Notes: a model not told the origin generated them from the letters alone. A DNA stretch of 64,000 nucleotides from Lactuca virosa (GCA_928212115.1 CAKMRJ010005523.1:244514569-244578568); one strand, 5' to 3'. Positions 32,965 to 44,746 are shown, numbered from the stretch's first letter. Made by a program: numbers and translations.

Positions 32965-34289
32965 CTGAAAGGAAAGAAAGTTTTAGTTAGATTTCAAGAT
33001 ACCTCAATATAATAACCCAAAGATATAATATTAAGGTTAGGAACCCAAAGATCCAACTATGAAGATTCACAACTTAGAAATGGGATGCCGAGATCCAAGT
33101 GTAAATTTCATAAAGGTAGGTGAATAACGATTCACCAATTCCACCATTAGACGAAATAAACGAAGTGAAATTCCTAATTCTTTTGAGATACATTGAAACT
33201 ATTCAATGACATGTTTTAATCTCAGATTATGCTCTTCTATTTGTGACTGGGATACCGAGGATCACAAACAAGATGTGAATAACCATGCAAATGTGCTTGG
33301 TAACCTTATTGTCTTTATCATTAACTATTGATGTGCTGGTAAACCACACACGCTCCATCAAAATGACAATTATGAGATACCCATTACTACTCTTTATTAG
33401 TGCCTTTTAGTGTGCTGGTTAACCACACACGCTCCACTAACGACCAATAAAGCATAATGTGCAATTTCATGGATTAGCATACTTTTCACATTTTTCCTAA
33501 AGTAACTAGAGTTGGGATTTTGTAAAATAATGTTCTAGTACTTTCTTTAATAACATTATACTTTTAATGAGATGTAGTTGTCCTATCAAACCCGTTCTAC
33601 TAACGACCCTCCACTAATCAAGGAAGCGGTGGGTGAGAGTGGACACCCATTCAACTACCATTTTATAGGCAGTTTCCTTATACCCCCCCCTAATAGACTA
33701 GCTTCGTGAATGAGGCATACTAGCGATTTGACTGACCACATTCTTATACATATATAATATTTAACTTTTAATTATAATATATATATAAGGTGTGTTTTAA
33801 ACTTTTTAAAACTTTAAGGTTTATATATAAATTTCGAAAATTAAGCCATTAATTTTAAATTTAAAATAAACCAAATAAATAGACTTAATATTTATCTATT
33901 AATTAACTTTTAATTAATTTATGAAATCTTGTAAGGATTATCTAATTAAATTAAACAATTAATTTAATCCTAATCCATATCCCTTATAGATTTCGAAAAT
34001 ATGGGGATAAGATAATTTCCTTATTTTTCTCAATTATCCAATAAGGCAGCTATTATCCAAAACAAAGAAACCCTAAAAAGACTAGCATATTTCGAAAATC
34101 AAGGGAGGAGGCTAGGGTTTCCAAAACCCTAACCCTAATTTCTATTAGGGTTTATGGAGGCTAGGGTTTTTCGAAAACCCTTTGAACCAAAACCCTAAAA
34201 ATCGAAAATTTTGGCCTTTAGGGTTTAATGGCTATAAACCCTAATTTGCAATTCAACTATTATAGCAATTCAATTTAAAACAAACAATG

Positions 34290-34302
34290 GCTCTGATACC
34301 AC
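34290..34302 (-). other. Primer binding site of the copia element
   Basis: Minus strand TGGTATCAGAGCC directly after the 5' LTR end CCCATCA, complementary to initiator tRNA-Met. Confidence 0.9.
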
Positions 34303-35148
34303 TGATGGGTTTTAGGTAAAACAAATAAACTAGAAAACAATTCCTAAGTTCACATGCAACTTACTTGGATTTATGTTTTACCTATTGAACATATAACTTT
34401 GAATTGCAAACAAGAACCCTAGTGGAGAGTGGCTATTTTCGAAAATAACTAACTAGGGTTTAAGAGTTACATACCTTTCAATTGTTATTGTAAACAATTG
34501 ATAATCCTCTTGAACTTGATCTTCTTGGAAGCCTAGCACCACAAATGTAATGCCTCTAATGGAATCACACCCAAGAACTAGCAAGAAGGAAACTTGAAGG
34601 AGAGAGGGTAGGGTATGCAAAAATCAGCCTAGGGTTTCTTCCAAGGTAGGAGTGGCCGAATTTAGGAGCTGGGAGGCTCCTTATATAGCTGAGGGATCTA
34701 GGTTTTAGGGAAAACCCTAATACTCCTTTGCTTGGGGCCTAAGCTAATCCAAAGGCCTTATCCAAAGCCCCTTGGACGAAATCCTTAGGGTTTCCCCTAT
34801 AGATTTCGTCCACCTCCTTCCAAGGAGGTTCTGGAGCCTTCCACTCAACTATTAGATAATTGCAAACTAGTCCTTGCACTTTATAATTAATACTTTTAAC
34901 CCCAAAATTAATTCTGATTAATTTCTGGCTAACTATTAATTAAACATAATGATTTCTAATTAATATATTACTCTTTTAACATATTAATAAATCATTTATA
35001 TTAATTTATTAATCTTATAAGTTAATATCTCTCCTTTTATAATTTCCTTGTCCATTTGCTAGGTTTGAGGGCAACCCAAAAGGACTGTGCTGCTATCAAT
35101 TCAAGTACATACCAATTATAGTTATGGGCTTAGACACCTAATCCAACA
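34303..35148 (-). repeat. 5' LTR of the copia element
   Basis: Mirror copy of 27208-28054; see that entry for termini. Flanked on its right by ATATG. Confidence 0.95.
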
Positions 35149-35845
35149 ATATGAGATGGTAGACTTGCATGCTAGTGCTGAGTAGTCAACAATAGATTTG
35201 GCCTGATATGTGATGCTTGTAGCCTTGGAAATATTTGATGCCATGCTAGAATGAGAATGGTTATAGGTATTAGTAACTGCTACGTATATTCTTTCAAAAT
35301 TGTATATGGTTAGGATCTTATAGCCCTAGAATAATTGATTCGACCTTATTTCTATGTTCCTTGTCTGGTTGTGGTCCTAGGGTAGAGTCTATTATTCGAC
35401 AGTCTATTATATCCTGTTCAGTGTATAATTTGCATGCATAAGGCAGCCGACAGTGAGGACGGATGGATGTGGATAGCGCGAGTTACGATATGTGGGCTGA
35501 ATGTTTTATGGCAGTCCTTTGGGTCGGAGTGCATCTGCACGAATACTGCTTGCTTTGTGCTTTGTGGAACTCTTAAGTGATGGGAGTCAGCTACTAAGTG
35601 GATGTGACGATATCCAGGAGGTAGATAACTGGCATCGTGGGGAGTTCTTCAGCAGCTGATGGCAGAGGGAGTTTGAGAACCTAGGAAAGCCTATGATATG
35701 CTCCAGCGAGTTAGTGGGGCGGTTCAATGAGGTTGGAAGCTTAGGGGACCCTAGTAGGTGCTTCGGTGGATATTGTGTTGCCATTTGGCGGATATTTGGT
35801 ATATCAGTGAGATAGGTGACTTAGAGGATTCAGGAGGATTGTTGA

Positions 35846-35925
35846 GGAAAGTATGGATAGGTGTGGAAGGTAGTATGGGCCCGTACTACTGAAAGCACAG
35901 GATCCATACTCGAATCAGTGAGAGT
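35846..35925 (+). repeat. Conserved 75-bp module (family F copy)
   Basis: GAGGAAAGTATGGATAGG, then GTACTACTGAAAGCACAGGA, then ACTCGAATCA; homologous to 5601-5680 and 15741-15825. Confidence 0.65.
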
Positions 35926-37305
35926 CTTGGGAGAATCTAAGAAGCCGATCGGAAGGGGAATTCTTGGTTATGTTTGATAATGGGGATAACTGCTTTGCCA
36001 AATGAGGATGAACAAATGAGGGAGGACCAGGGTTTGGTCCCGGCTCAGGTGGTGAGCCAGATAGCGGAAGGACTGTCAGGATTTTGAAATCGTCGTGGAT
36101 CTCTCGTATCGGACGTCACAGGTTGATTTTGCATTCTATTGCACTTTTGGGATTGGAGACTATGTCGTGGGGGTAGTTGGTAGCCCGGTTTAGGGCAGAG
36201 ATTGCTTCAACAGCAGTTCGGCCGTAGACGAATGAACTGGTGAGTGGGCCATGGTGTGAGACCCTGAATGATATGATCTCTAGAGCGCAAGAGCAGGGAT
36301 TGATAGGAGCACGTTGAGAAGAGGGGAACATATCAAGTGCCTATATTGGAGGGTCTCGGGAAGAGACCAAGAGTTCAGGCCAGCTTTTGAGGGGCCAGCA
36401 GGGGAGGATTCAGTGCAGTTCTCGTGGGAAACTGCACGAGGGTTTACATTTCAAGGGTTTTAGCAAGTGTATATCGGGGTTTTTTTCCCCGCTTGTGTTT
36501 GGGGTATACCTTCAAACATTGTCTTATGTTGTTTGCATACCGTAAGTTATGGGGTGGTTAGTGAACAATCGTTTCCTTTTCTGATGGGTTGGAGCGTCCA
36601 ACGTTGTTTCGGTTGGTAGTCGGGATCGGTTCAGAGACGTGATGCGGAAGGCCTACGGACAGGATTAGTAACTCGGTCATTATGCTCGGGTCAGCTTTTG
36701 GAAGCGCGAGGAAAAAGGGGGTTACTGTTGAGGCTTGGTCGGAACATCGGTTAGTTGAACGTCGAGATATAGGTGAGACATCATTTCAAGGCATCTGAGA
36801 TTATTAGTCTCGTTGGGATTCGGGAAGTGTTTGTCAGATCTTTAGGAGTTGTGTGGCCTTTGGGGTTTGGGTCGGTAATAAAACACTCGCACGGACAGGA
36901 AATAGGTTGTTAGCAGTTGGTTATTAAAGAGTAAGTAGGATTGGGAATCCTTCAGACCCCATGTATGGTGAAGACTTAGTCGAATGTAAGCGGGGGAGAA
37001 TCGTGCAGGTATTCATGATAGGGACAGGTATGAGACCAGGATGAACTTTTCGTCCTCGTCGAGGTAAAATGCCGGCCCAAGTGGCTATTGGGGTTTGAGA
37101 GTTGTGCGAGTTTGGAGTTCAGTAAAACTCACCAACGTATGAACCACGTCTTCTTGGGGGGTTTGATAAGCAGGATTGGGAAGCAGGTTGGGACTCCAGT
37201 CATGAATCAAGTTCAGTTCGGGTGATCAGTCGAGTATGTGATTGACTCCGCATGCGTTTGAATCGATGGATTAGGGGTCAAGTATTGGACTACGGTTGTG
37301 TTAGG

Positions 37306-37620
37306 ACAAAAGTGTTGTAAGACTAGCATTCACTGATGGTCATTGGTATGGAAGTGTTGTAAGACTACGGGGGAGCCGTAGCATTCACTGATGGTCAGTT
37401 GGTATGGAAGTGTTGTAAGACTACGAGGGAGCCGTAGCATTCACTCATGGTCAGTAGGGTGAAAGTGTTGTAAGACTACGGGGGAGTTGTAGCATTCACT
37501 AGTAGTCAGATAGTGTGAAAAGTGTTGTAAGACTACGGGGGTAGCTGTAGCATTCACTAGCGATTAGATAGTGATAGAGTGTCGTGAGACTACGGATATA
37601 GTCGTAGCTTTCACTAGGAT
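37306..37620 (+). repeat. Tandem stem-loop repeat, about 60-65-bp unit
   Basis: Five to six units each containing GTGTTGTAAGACTACGG, a short G-rich loop, CCGTAGCATTCACT and a variable spacer with AGTCAG or GGTCAG. CTACGG and CCGTAG can pair in each unit. One related copy exists in family B near 7344-7385. Confidence 0.85.
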
Positions 37621-38662
37621 GGTTGATGGCATGAGCGTGTTGTTGGAATGTGGGAGGAACAGTAGCACCCAACAGTTCGGGTGTAGCAGTGAGGATATGG
37701 AAATCCACGGATTAGGTTTTGAAATTACCCAGATGGATTAGATCTGGTTGAGACAGTGATAAGCCTGTGGGATCTCCCATACAGTTATGAGATCAGGGAA
37801 GTAATGGACTGTGTAAGGTCATTTGGTACACTAGGCTACCATTGGTCGGGTAGCAATCACTTTTAGCCTTGGATTCGGTAATGTCAGGATTCGATGCATG
37901 GACCCGATCGGTTGGATCAGAAAGTTGATAGAGTAGCAGTGGCATGATAACTAGTGGCAACTAGTTCCAGAGAAGGATTTCGTTCAGAAGTCGTGTGAGG
38001 CGACTAAGTAGGGAGTCCTTTGGCTCCGCAGCCGGGCCGAAACCCGGTATTTCAGATGATTGGTGAACGAATTTAGACCAGGGAGGTCTTGATAGATTTT
38101 GGCAAGCAGCCATGTGGCAGCATAATGCTTTAGGCAGTTCAATGTTCGGACAGTTTCAACGTTTGGACAGTGTTAGTAATTGGGTTTTAGGTTGCACATA
38201 TGCACGGAATGTCTAGATGATTTGGGGAGTGACAAGTCACTCACAGTGGGAGTATCCGAGCCTTGGCCAAGTAAGAGGGATCTACAAGGATAATTGGGTC
38301 TGTGACCCTGTTTTATAGTGAAAACCTCGAGTCATCAGAAGTTGAGTACACAGTTGAGGGGTAAACAGACTGGATTCAATGATAATGATTCGGTATGAGT
38401 GGTCTGTCAGGGAATCATATTATCTCAAGACAACAGATTTTAGATGGAGTTGATGTGATCCTGTTGTAGGGAAATTCGTTCATCTTCAGGTTTTAGAACC
38501 ATGCTAGAGTGGGTTATGGTTGCCTTGAAAAGGCTGGTCACAGTTACCCTGGGAAGGCTAGGGTGTGCCTAGGATTGTAACCATGTCGCCCAAGTTGTCG
38601 GGCGCGTAAGGGATGGTAAGGAATGATTTCGAGGATGAAATCTAATTTAAGTAGGGGAGAGT

Positions 38663-39140
38663 TGTAACATCCTGTTTAATTAATAAATAAATAGATAAAA
38701 TTGATGAACGAATAGTCGCCCTAAATCCGTATTATTTAATGGGGAGTGGGTTTTAGGAAGCCAAATGTTATAAATCGGATCATTCTGGGGTTAAAAAGTA
38801 ATTTTGGAATTTATTTTGAAAATATTTTGGAGGCCAAGGGACTATTTGGTAAGTATTAGACTTAAATTGTAAAGGATTTCAGGAGGCTGGGTTAAAAAGG
38901 TAAATTTCGGACTTAAAATGAAAGGAATTGGGGGAGCGGGGGTATAAAGAGTAAATTTTGGGCCTTGGTTGCAAAAGTGTTTATGGGGAGGGACCAATTC
39001 TGCCATTATGGAAATTTGTTTGTGTGCTGGGTATATAAACATTACGAAACCCTAAACCTAAGGGTGATTGGCTGTCGTTCTCCCGTTTGCGGCCGCAAGC
39101 CTCCCGACCCCCACCACCAGTTGTGTTCCCTCGCCTGTTG
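38663..39140 (+). repeat. Truncated 3' LTR of family F
   Basis: Matches the first 478 bp of the 5' LTR (24230 onward) and stops abruptly after CCTCGCCTGTTG. The adjoining sequence is Tat integrase on the opposite strand. Confidence 0.9.
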
Positions 39141-39450
39141 GAAATTGTCCAACAATATCTATGCCCAATTGGTGGAAAGGCCATGGACTTTTGATGCTCG
39201 TTAACGTCATTTCGGGTTGGTTTTGGAAAGGAGCAAAAGCTTGGCACTCCGGGCATTTTTTGGTGAGCTTGTTCGCATCCTTGTAGATGTCTGGCCAATA
39301 TACTCCTAGGCGGAGTATCTTCCCGGTGAGTGCCTGTGCACCTTCATGCGCTCCTGCTTCTCCTGCGTGACTTTCCTCTAAAAGTGATTTCCCTTCTGAT
39401 TGGGTAATGCACGTTAGCCATGACGCCAAGTATCCTCTTTTGTATAACTG
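39141..39450 (-). pseudogene. Tat integrase, N-terminal zinc-finger fragment
   Basis: The minus strand reads TQLYKRGYL, then the HHCC zinc finger (HAGEAGAH, and CPEC about 35 residues later, with ALTGKILRLGVYWPDI between), then the start of the catalytic domain (WPFHQLGIDIVGQFPTGEG). It is typical of Tat-type integrase and is open for about 100 codons. It is cut at 39140 by the F LTR remnant; the first catalytic Asp (GIDIVG) is present but the rest of the core is gone. The C-terminal end of the same gene is at 23982-24229. Upstream, at about 39450-39515, LTR I sequence replaces the RNase H region. Confidence 0.85.
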
Positions 39451-39822
39451 TGTATCAGTGGGCATACACATACAAATCATATCAGTAATAGTCACATAAT
39501 CACATACATCCTACACATACAAATCAGTGGGCCGACATTGGTGCCTTCGACCCACTAGTGTGGTGAGAAGACCCACCTCAACTGAAGATATCCGAAACAC
39601 ACACTCGAGCTGCTGCTACTAAGGCTCTTCACACTGATCATAACCCAAAATCAATTCTAATTAATAATCGGGATTTTAACCCCATAAACGAAGGTCCAAA
39701 TCAAACTTTAACTTACTAAGGGTAGAAGACCATTTTGCCCTTCCCATACATGACCCAACTAGACAAGGCCCAAAACCCATAATGGCCCCAAGACCAAAGA
39801 TAACCCAAAATGTTTTATGAGA

Positions 39823-39930
39823 GTACGCCTGGTGTACCCCTAACTACACCCCACATACAACTCAATCTTGAAAGGGTTACGGGGCCACAACCCATTACGC
39901 TCAACGTACTCAGGAGTACGCCCCGCGTAA
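39823..39930 (-). promoter_or_regulatory. Palindrome cluster 2 of LTR I
   Basis: GTACGCCTGGTGTAC (39823), TTACGCTCAACGTA (39895) and GTACGCCCCGCGTAA (39916): the same GTACGC-N3-GCGTAC plan as LTR B, with mutations. Confidence 0.65.
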
Positions 39931-40554
39931 TCCCCTGAAGTCCAAACTCTCTTTTAATGGCTTAATGGTTTAAGAATTAATGTCCAAACTTCATATCTAG
40001 TCCTGATAAATGTCTAAAATCATAAAGTCACAACCTTTATGCCTTTTCGTGGCTACAAGGAGCCCAAAACCAAAACCCTAACTCATATAACCATTTAAAA
40101 CTCCATAACTCTTTCATGGATGAACACCAAGGACCAAACTTGCATTTTTATGACACTAAACACTCTAAAATGCTTGAAAAGACAGCTCAAATGGTATGGA
40201 GTAGACAATACTCAAGATACCAAGGTTTTTGGGACAAAACGGTCATAACTTGCAACCTAACAAGATCTAGCAAAGAAAGCATCAAGATTTGAACTTTATA
40301 CCTCCTGAAGACGCACAAGGATGAGAAGAATATGGATCCAAAATCTTGAGAGCAATACCACAAATTCAAAGGTTTTCCTTCACCACCAAGAACACCAAAA
40401 TATCACTAAAAAGCTTCAAAACTTGCACACAAGAATTAGGGTTTTGAGATGAGAGCTAATAAGGATGGAGGCTGGAGGTAAGGAAAGTTTTAAGGCCATA
40501 AAGGTCTTTAAATAGGGTACAAACCCTAAAAATTAGGGGTTAGAATCTTCGTGA

Positions 40555-40650
40555 GTACACCTTGCGTACTCTTACGTATGCCCACACAAAAGAAATCCCG
40601 CCACCCATTAATGAACTACGCTTGGCGTACCAGGAGGTACGTCCCGAGTA
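40555..40650 (-). promoter_or_regulatory. Palindrome cluster 1 of LTR I
   Basis: GTACACCTTGCGTAC (40555), TACGCTTGGCGTAC (40617) and GTACGTCCCGAGTA (40637), 45-145 bp upstream (minus strand) of the CTATTTAAAG box. Confidence 0.65.
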
Positions 40651-40719
40651 AGGGTTGATTTTTCAAAGATTTTATACTTAGAGCTAAAAACTAAAGGTAC
40701 CTGGAACACGGGTGTTACA

Positions 40720-41070
40720 ACTCTCCCCCACTTAAATCAGACTCCATCCTTGAAATCCGTTGTTGCAAACAAGTCTGGGTAGTGCTCCCTCATCTCATCC
40801 TCTGGCTCCCACATCCACTCAGAGCCCTTCCGGTGCTTCCATTGCACCTTCACCAGGTTCACCACTTTGTTGCGTAGAGCCTTGGTCTTCCTGTCAAGAA
40901 TCGCAATCAGCATCTCTACATAGTTAGGCGCTCATTGACCTGAATGTCATCCAAGGGAATCACCACAGAATCATCAGCCACACACTTATGCAACTAAGAG
41001 ACATGGAAAGTGTTGTGGATATGAATGAGCTCATTAAGGAAATCTAGTCGGTATGTAATCTTGCCCACCC
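40720..41070 (-). pseudogene. Chromovirus (Tekay-like) pol C terminus fragment
   Basis: The minus strand starts with YRLDFLNEL and NTFHVSQLHKC near 41020, then DDSVVIPLDDIQVNE near 40960, the signature following integrase in Tekay/del-type chromoviruses, before decaying into stops. A polypurine tract (minus strand AAGTGGGGGAGAGT, about 40720-40733) leads directly into LTR I. It is therefore the 3' end of a separate minus-strand gypsy element; the rest has been deleted. The boundary with the Tat gag/protease remnant on its right lies around 41050-41090 and is approximate. Confidence 0.75.
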
Positions 41071-41879
41071 GGTGATCATGAAGGGATTTATGGGGCCCCA
41101 TTTGGGTGTCCTTGGGTCTTCTACCGAGAATGTGATGTTGAGTACATTTCTTGATAATACCTCAATGTCGTCCTCTGTTTCATGAGGTTCACTTCTCTTG
41201 CGGGGCATGGTGATGGTGAAGATGTCACCCTTTTTGTCTTGGTGCTTGCCAACATCTTTTTGAGCTCAGGCGTTCTTCTGGTTAGCATCGAACTTGGACC
41301 TCAAGTATTTTGCAATATCAGAGAGGTTGCCCTTTAGTTGCTTTTCTTCCATTTCCTTCTTCAAAACCGTGCATTCGCCAACATTGTGGGTTTTACTTTT
41401 ATGATACTCATAGTACTTGCCCTTTTCTTTTTCCACCTTTGGTGGCATTTTCTCGATGACATGTATTTCAGTTCGATGATTTCGGTGTTTGTCTTTGATA
41501 AATGGACGATACCTCCGGGACGAATGTCGGTTGTGCTTGTCATGGCCCACGTACTGGCACTCTCGATAGCCAATATTGGGGTAAAAGACTGCTTCTTCTT
41601 GTTTTATGTATGCATTAGCGACGACCTTTAGGTTGGCTTCTTTTATCTCTTCACCTTCGATTTACCTGAGGTATTTCTCAACTCTGTACTTGAGTTCGTC
41701 CCTTGATTGAGGTATCGACCCTTGCATCTTCTTCGATAGAGGGCCGGGAAGTAAAACTTGGGCAAAGGCACCGGTGACAAGGAATTCCTCGTGGTCCGGG
41801 ACGTTTAGCATTGCAAGCGTGAACCTATCGTAATACGCTCTTATTGACTCTCCTTACTATTCTTTGCACGCCATGATTG
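41071..41879 (-). pseudogene. Tat gag (C-terminal part) and start of protease
   Basis: Minus strand: from 41879 the frame shows RAYYDRFTLAMLNVPDHEEF, a DELKYRVEKYLRQIEGEE block, then KYYEYHKSKTHNVGEC at about 41420-41370, a gag motif whose usual YCEYH has Cys changed to Tyr. It ends in decayed sequence with LNITFSVEDP near 41110, resembling the lead into the protease. Stops are present (for example near 41850 and 41265). Gag forms the particle. The N-terminal half lies beyond a nested LTR at 43648-44746. Confidence 0.75.
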
Positions 41880-42671
41880 TGTAACATCCCAAAGTATAGT
41901 CCCAAAAATTTCATTTTCAAAATAGATAAAATAGTATTTCCAAATATCATCCATACATCTCAAATAACCAATGTATCAAATATCATATAAAATCAGAGTA
42001 AAACATCATAAGCGGAATCCCAATGGTGTGTGTGATGCAGTCAACCCGAGCTCTTCCATTTGCAACCAGAAGTACCCGAAACATAAACTGAAAACCGTAA
42101 GCACAAAGCTTAGTGAGTTTCCTAACATACCCCATACCACACATAATAAATCACATACTGGGCCCCCACCCGACCTCGGGCCTCGCCCGACATCAGGCCC
42201 GCCCGGTATCGAACCTCACTCGGTATATAGATCTGTTATTCTCAGGCCTCGCCTGTCATTGGGACTCTCCCGCTATACACATACAATAAATATCACATAA
42301 TCATACTAATACACATAATGATCATAAACTCTAGCATATGTTCCATTCTTCAGGCCTCGCCTGACATCAAGCCCCGCCCGGTATACATAGCAACACATAA
42401 CACATGCAAGGGTCACGCATACTCCTAGCATCCTAACATAACCAATAAGGGTCGGCATTGGTGCCTTAGACCCGCTATAGCCCAGTGAGGAAACTCACCT
42501 CGAATGTTGAACGATAGCTGAATAGATTCCGGCTCCGAATATCAGATCCACCCAACCCCCTAAACATAAACAATTCCTTAGATACAACTCAAAATGCCCC
42601 AATACCCCTTATAGGTCAAACTTGGTCAAAGACAAAAGTCAAAATTCAAGGTCAACGGTCCGAGTTGACCC

Positions 42672-42773
42672 AACACGTCGTGTCGTCCTTCAACACGCCG
42701 TGTTTCTCCAACAACTACAAGGTCGGGAAAAACCAAGCCAACACGCCGTGTTTACCAATAAACAGGCCGTGTT
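42672..42773 (-). promoter_or_regulatory. Palindrome cluster 2 of LTR H
   Basis: AACACG-N-CGTGTT type: 42672 (AACACGTCGTGT), 42692 and 42740 (AACACGCCGTGTT), 42761 (AACAGGCCGTGTT). Confidence 0.85.
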
Positions 42774-43553
42774 CGCCATAAATCCAACAACTTAGTACAT
42801 TAAGTTGCCTTCATCGAATCTAAGAGCTCTAAAGCTCAGATCTCAACTAAAATGATATCTAAAAGGGTAAAGTTTCCAACTTTACCCCTAGGAACCACCA
42901 AAATGGGTCTAAAACCCAAACCCTAGGCTTAAAAGAGTGAGGGCTTAAACAATAAGCACTTAATCTTCAAAGTCATTGGTCCAAAATGCAGATCTGACAC
43001 CTTAGAGTTGAAAGACCACGTAAAGTTGCCAACTTTACGTTCATTCATGCCAAAGAGAAGCTTTAAAGCTCAAGAATGGCTTAATAAAAGACTTAATACA
43101 TGCATGAGACGTAGAACCTTATAAAGCTTGCACCTTTAAGCCAAAGGAGGCCATAAAATGCTTAGATCTAACAAGACAACCCATGAAATGACTTAACTCT
43201 TTAGACCACCCAACAATGAGCCAAAAATCATAGCAAAACCCCATAAGAGAAGATCTAATCAACCACAAAGCAAGGTATGAACTTGATACCTCAAGGAGAC
43301 TGCAACAAGAGGAGAGATTCTGGATCTATGGCCTTCCTTCCAAGCTAGGCACCTTCAAACTCCAAAGCTCCTTCAAATGAGCACAAAATCCACAAAATCC
43401 ACTCAAAACTTCAAGATCACCACAAAGGAAAGATCAAGACTCGATTTAGGGTTTTAGATAACAAGGGAGGCAGGTAAGGAGGCCGGTCAAGGGGACTTAA
43501 GGCCTTTAAATAAGGTACAACACCCTAAAAATAGGATTTCCTTCCCAGCCGCC

Positions 43554-43590
43554 AACACGCCGTATTGAGGCACCTCAACACGCCATGTCC
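43554..43590 (-). promoter_or_regulatory. Palindrome cluster 1 of LTR H
   Basis: AACACGCCGTATT (43554) and AACACGCCATGTC (43577): two copies, each with one or two arm changes, 40-85 bp upstream (minus strand) of the TATA-like box. Confidence 0.75.
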
Positions 43591-43647
43591 CAAAAGAAAA
43601 CATAAATAACTTGGAATTAAAATCATACTAGGAAATCAAGTGTTACA

Positions 43648-44746
43648 ATTGAGTTTGCATCTCCCGTACCCTTCCTTAACTGCATGAAATTGTTGAGGAA
43701 AATATATCTCAGCTGCTCAAAGCTCGAGATGCTACCAGGTCCTAGTGCCTTGAACCATTTTCATGTATTCCTCGATAGTGTAAATGGGAAGTATGTGCAG
43801 GTGAACCATTTATCCATTCTCAATGACGTCATCGTCCACTCGTAAGTGTCGATGTGTTCGTCTGGATTGGTGGTGCCATCATAGTTTGGGATATTCGCTA
43901 TCATCTTTGAGTGTGGGATCTCGTACTGTAAGAGTTCCTGGCAGAAAACAAAACTGGTACTCCTTATCGGTTTTTCCAAGTGTGGGTATGGGAATCCACA
44001 GTACATCATGAATTTTCCAGCATGATACGGGTTGTCGTACGTCTGATTGTACATTGCCGCCTGCGATATGTACGGTTGCTATTGTGAGCTCGTTTGTGTG
44101 CTTTGCTGTAACTGTGAGCTCGATGCCGACTGCCGGAGCATGTACAGATTCATCCCTTATGACTGTTGTGCATGGGATTGAGTTGTTGTGCTGATGACGA
44201 GTGAGAATTAGACTCCTACGTCGATATTATGTGAGGGTTGGACCCCTGCAATGGTGACACTTGGGGAATGGATCCCTGCAGCTGTTAGATGTAGGGATTA
44301 AACACTGGTGGTTGTTGTGCGAAGAGTGGAATGTGTGACATGCCAACTATAGGAGGGAATTGGTAATTCAATATTGGGTGTTGCAAAGAGGACAATATGG
44401 TTCATAAGGACCAAGCGTTCGTCCCCGCTTGCTGCAACAACGATTGTGATTGAGAAGCCAGTGGTTGTAACTGTTGAGTTGGTGGTTGAGATTGTTGAGT
44501 CACTGTTATATGAGGAGTTATGGTCGTGGTTGTGACCATATGCTCTCTTGTGACGGGTGGCGATCGCCATAAGGCGGCTATTGACGCCGCTGCGGTGTCC
44601 GTCGTGGAGCATGGTGCTTGTGCAGCTGGCATTTTGGTGGAGGCTTGTCCTTCTGATGCATATATTTGTGTGACGTCGAGCGATGACATGGATCTAAGTG
44701 GACTTATCTCTCCTCCTTCGGGTGCCACAGGTCCCTTTCCCGTCAT
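43648..44746 (-). pseudogene. Tat gag, N-terminal part
   Basis: ATG at 44746-44744 (minus strand), same start as the copy at 107. A long Gln/Thr-rich, low-complexity N-terminal region (44746-44290) is followed by the capsid start ANIPNYDGTTNPDEHIDTYE at about 43905-43850 and decayed sequence to 43648. Stops and frameshifts separate the blocks. It continues across nested LTR H into 41071-41879. The Pro-Asn-Tyr-Asp-Gly capsid entry motif followed by DP or NPDEHI is typical of Ty3/gypsy gag. Confidence 0.75.

Larger units (their letters stand above)
27208..35148 (-). mobile_element. Nearly complete Ty1/copia retrotransposon
   Basis: 7.9 kb with LTRs 27208-28054 and 34303-35148, flanked by the perfect duplication ATATG (27203-27207 and 35149-35153). 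The LTRs read TGTTGGATTAGG ... CCCATCA on the minus strand and differ at roughly 20 positions over 847 bp, so this is the youngest large element here. All domains from gag to RNase H are present in copia order, with a handful of lesions. Confidence 0.95.
35154..38648 (+). other. Non-coding interior of family F
   Basis: About 3.5 kb with no ORF that I can assign to a retroelement protein. It contains the shared 75-bp module (35846-35925), a tandem stem-loop array (37306-37620) and, near 38600-38660, the usual GAGGATGAAATCTAATTTAAG lead-in to the polypurine tract. It may once have held gag, but no zinc knuckle or capsid is recognisable. Confidence 0.6.
24230..39140 (+). mobile_element. Non-autonomous gypsy element (family F), 3'-truncated
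   Basis: 5' LTR 24230-26938, initiator-Met primer site 26942-26953, interior interrupted by a copia element (27208-35148), polypurine tract AAGTAGGGGAGAGT (38649-38662), then only the first 478 bp of a 3' LTR. The own interior totals about 3.8 kb and shows no protease, reverse transcriptase or integrase. The two LTRs differ at roughly nine places over 475 bp by eye. Left flank CTCCA (24225-24229) has no partner because the right end is deleted. Confidence 0.8.
39451..40719 (-). repeat. LTR, family I (3'-truncated), minus strand
   Basis: Minus-strand start TGTAACACCCGTG at 40719, just after a polypurine tract. It carries palindrome cluster 1 (40555-40650), TATA-like CTATTTAAAG near 40505-40515, cluster 2 (39823-39930) and the donor-like GAGGTGGGTCTTCTCACC near 39577. 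The other end is lost in Tat integrase sequence, with the boundary uncertain within about 60 bp. Confidence 0.75.
41880..43647 (-). repeat. Solo LTR, family H
   Basis: Ends TGTAACATCCC (41880) and GTGTTACA (43647), inserted in Tat gag; ATTG flanks both sides (41876-41879 and 43648-43651). Minus-strand order: palindrome cluster 1 (43554-43590), CTTATTTAAAG box (43504-43515), cluster 2 (42672-42773), GAGGTGAGTTTCCTCAC (about 42498), GC-rich GCCTCGCCTGACATC-type motifs (42170-42380), AACTCACTAAGCTT (about 42108). Confidence 0.85.

Noticed and set aside
34110..34240. Repeated CCCTAA/TTAGGG as interstitial telomere
   Set aside because: Copies are scattered and irregular in the copia leader; no run of exact TTTAGGG repeats.
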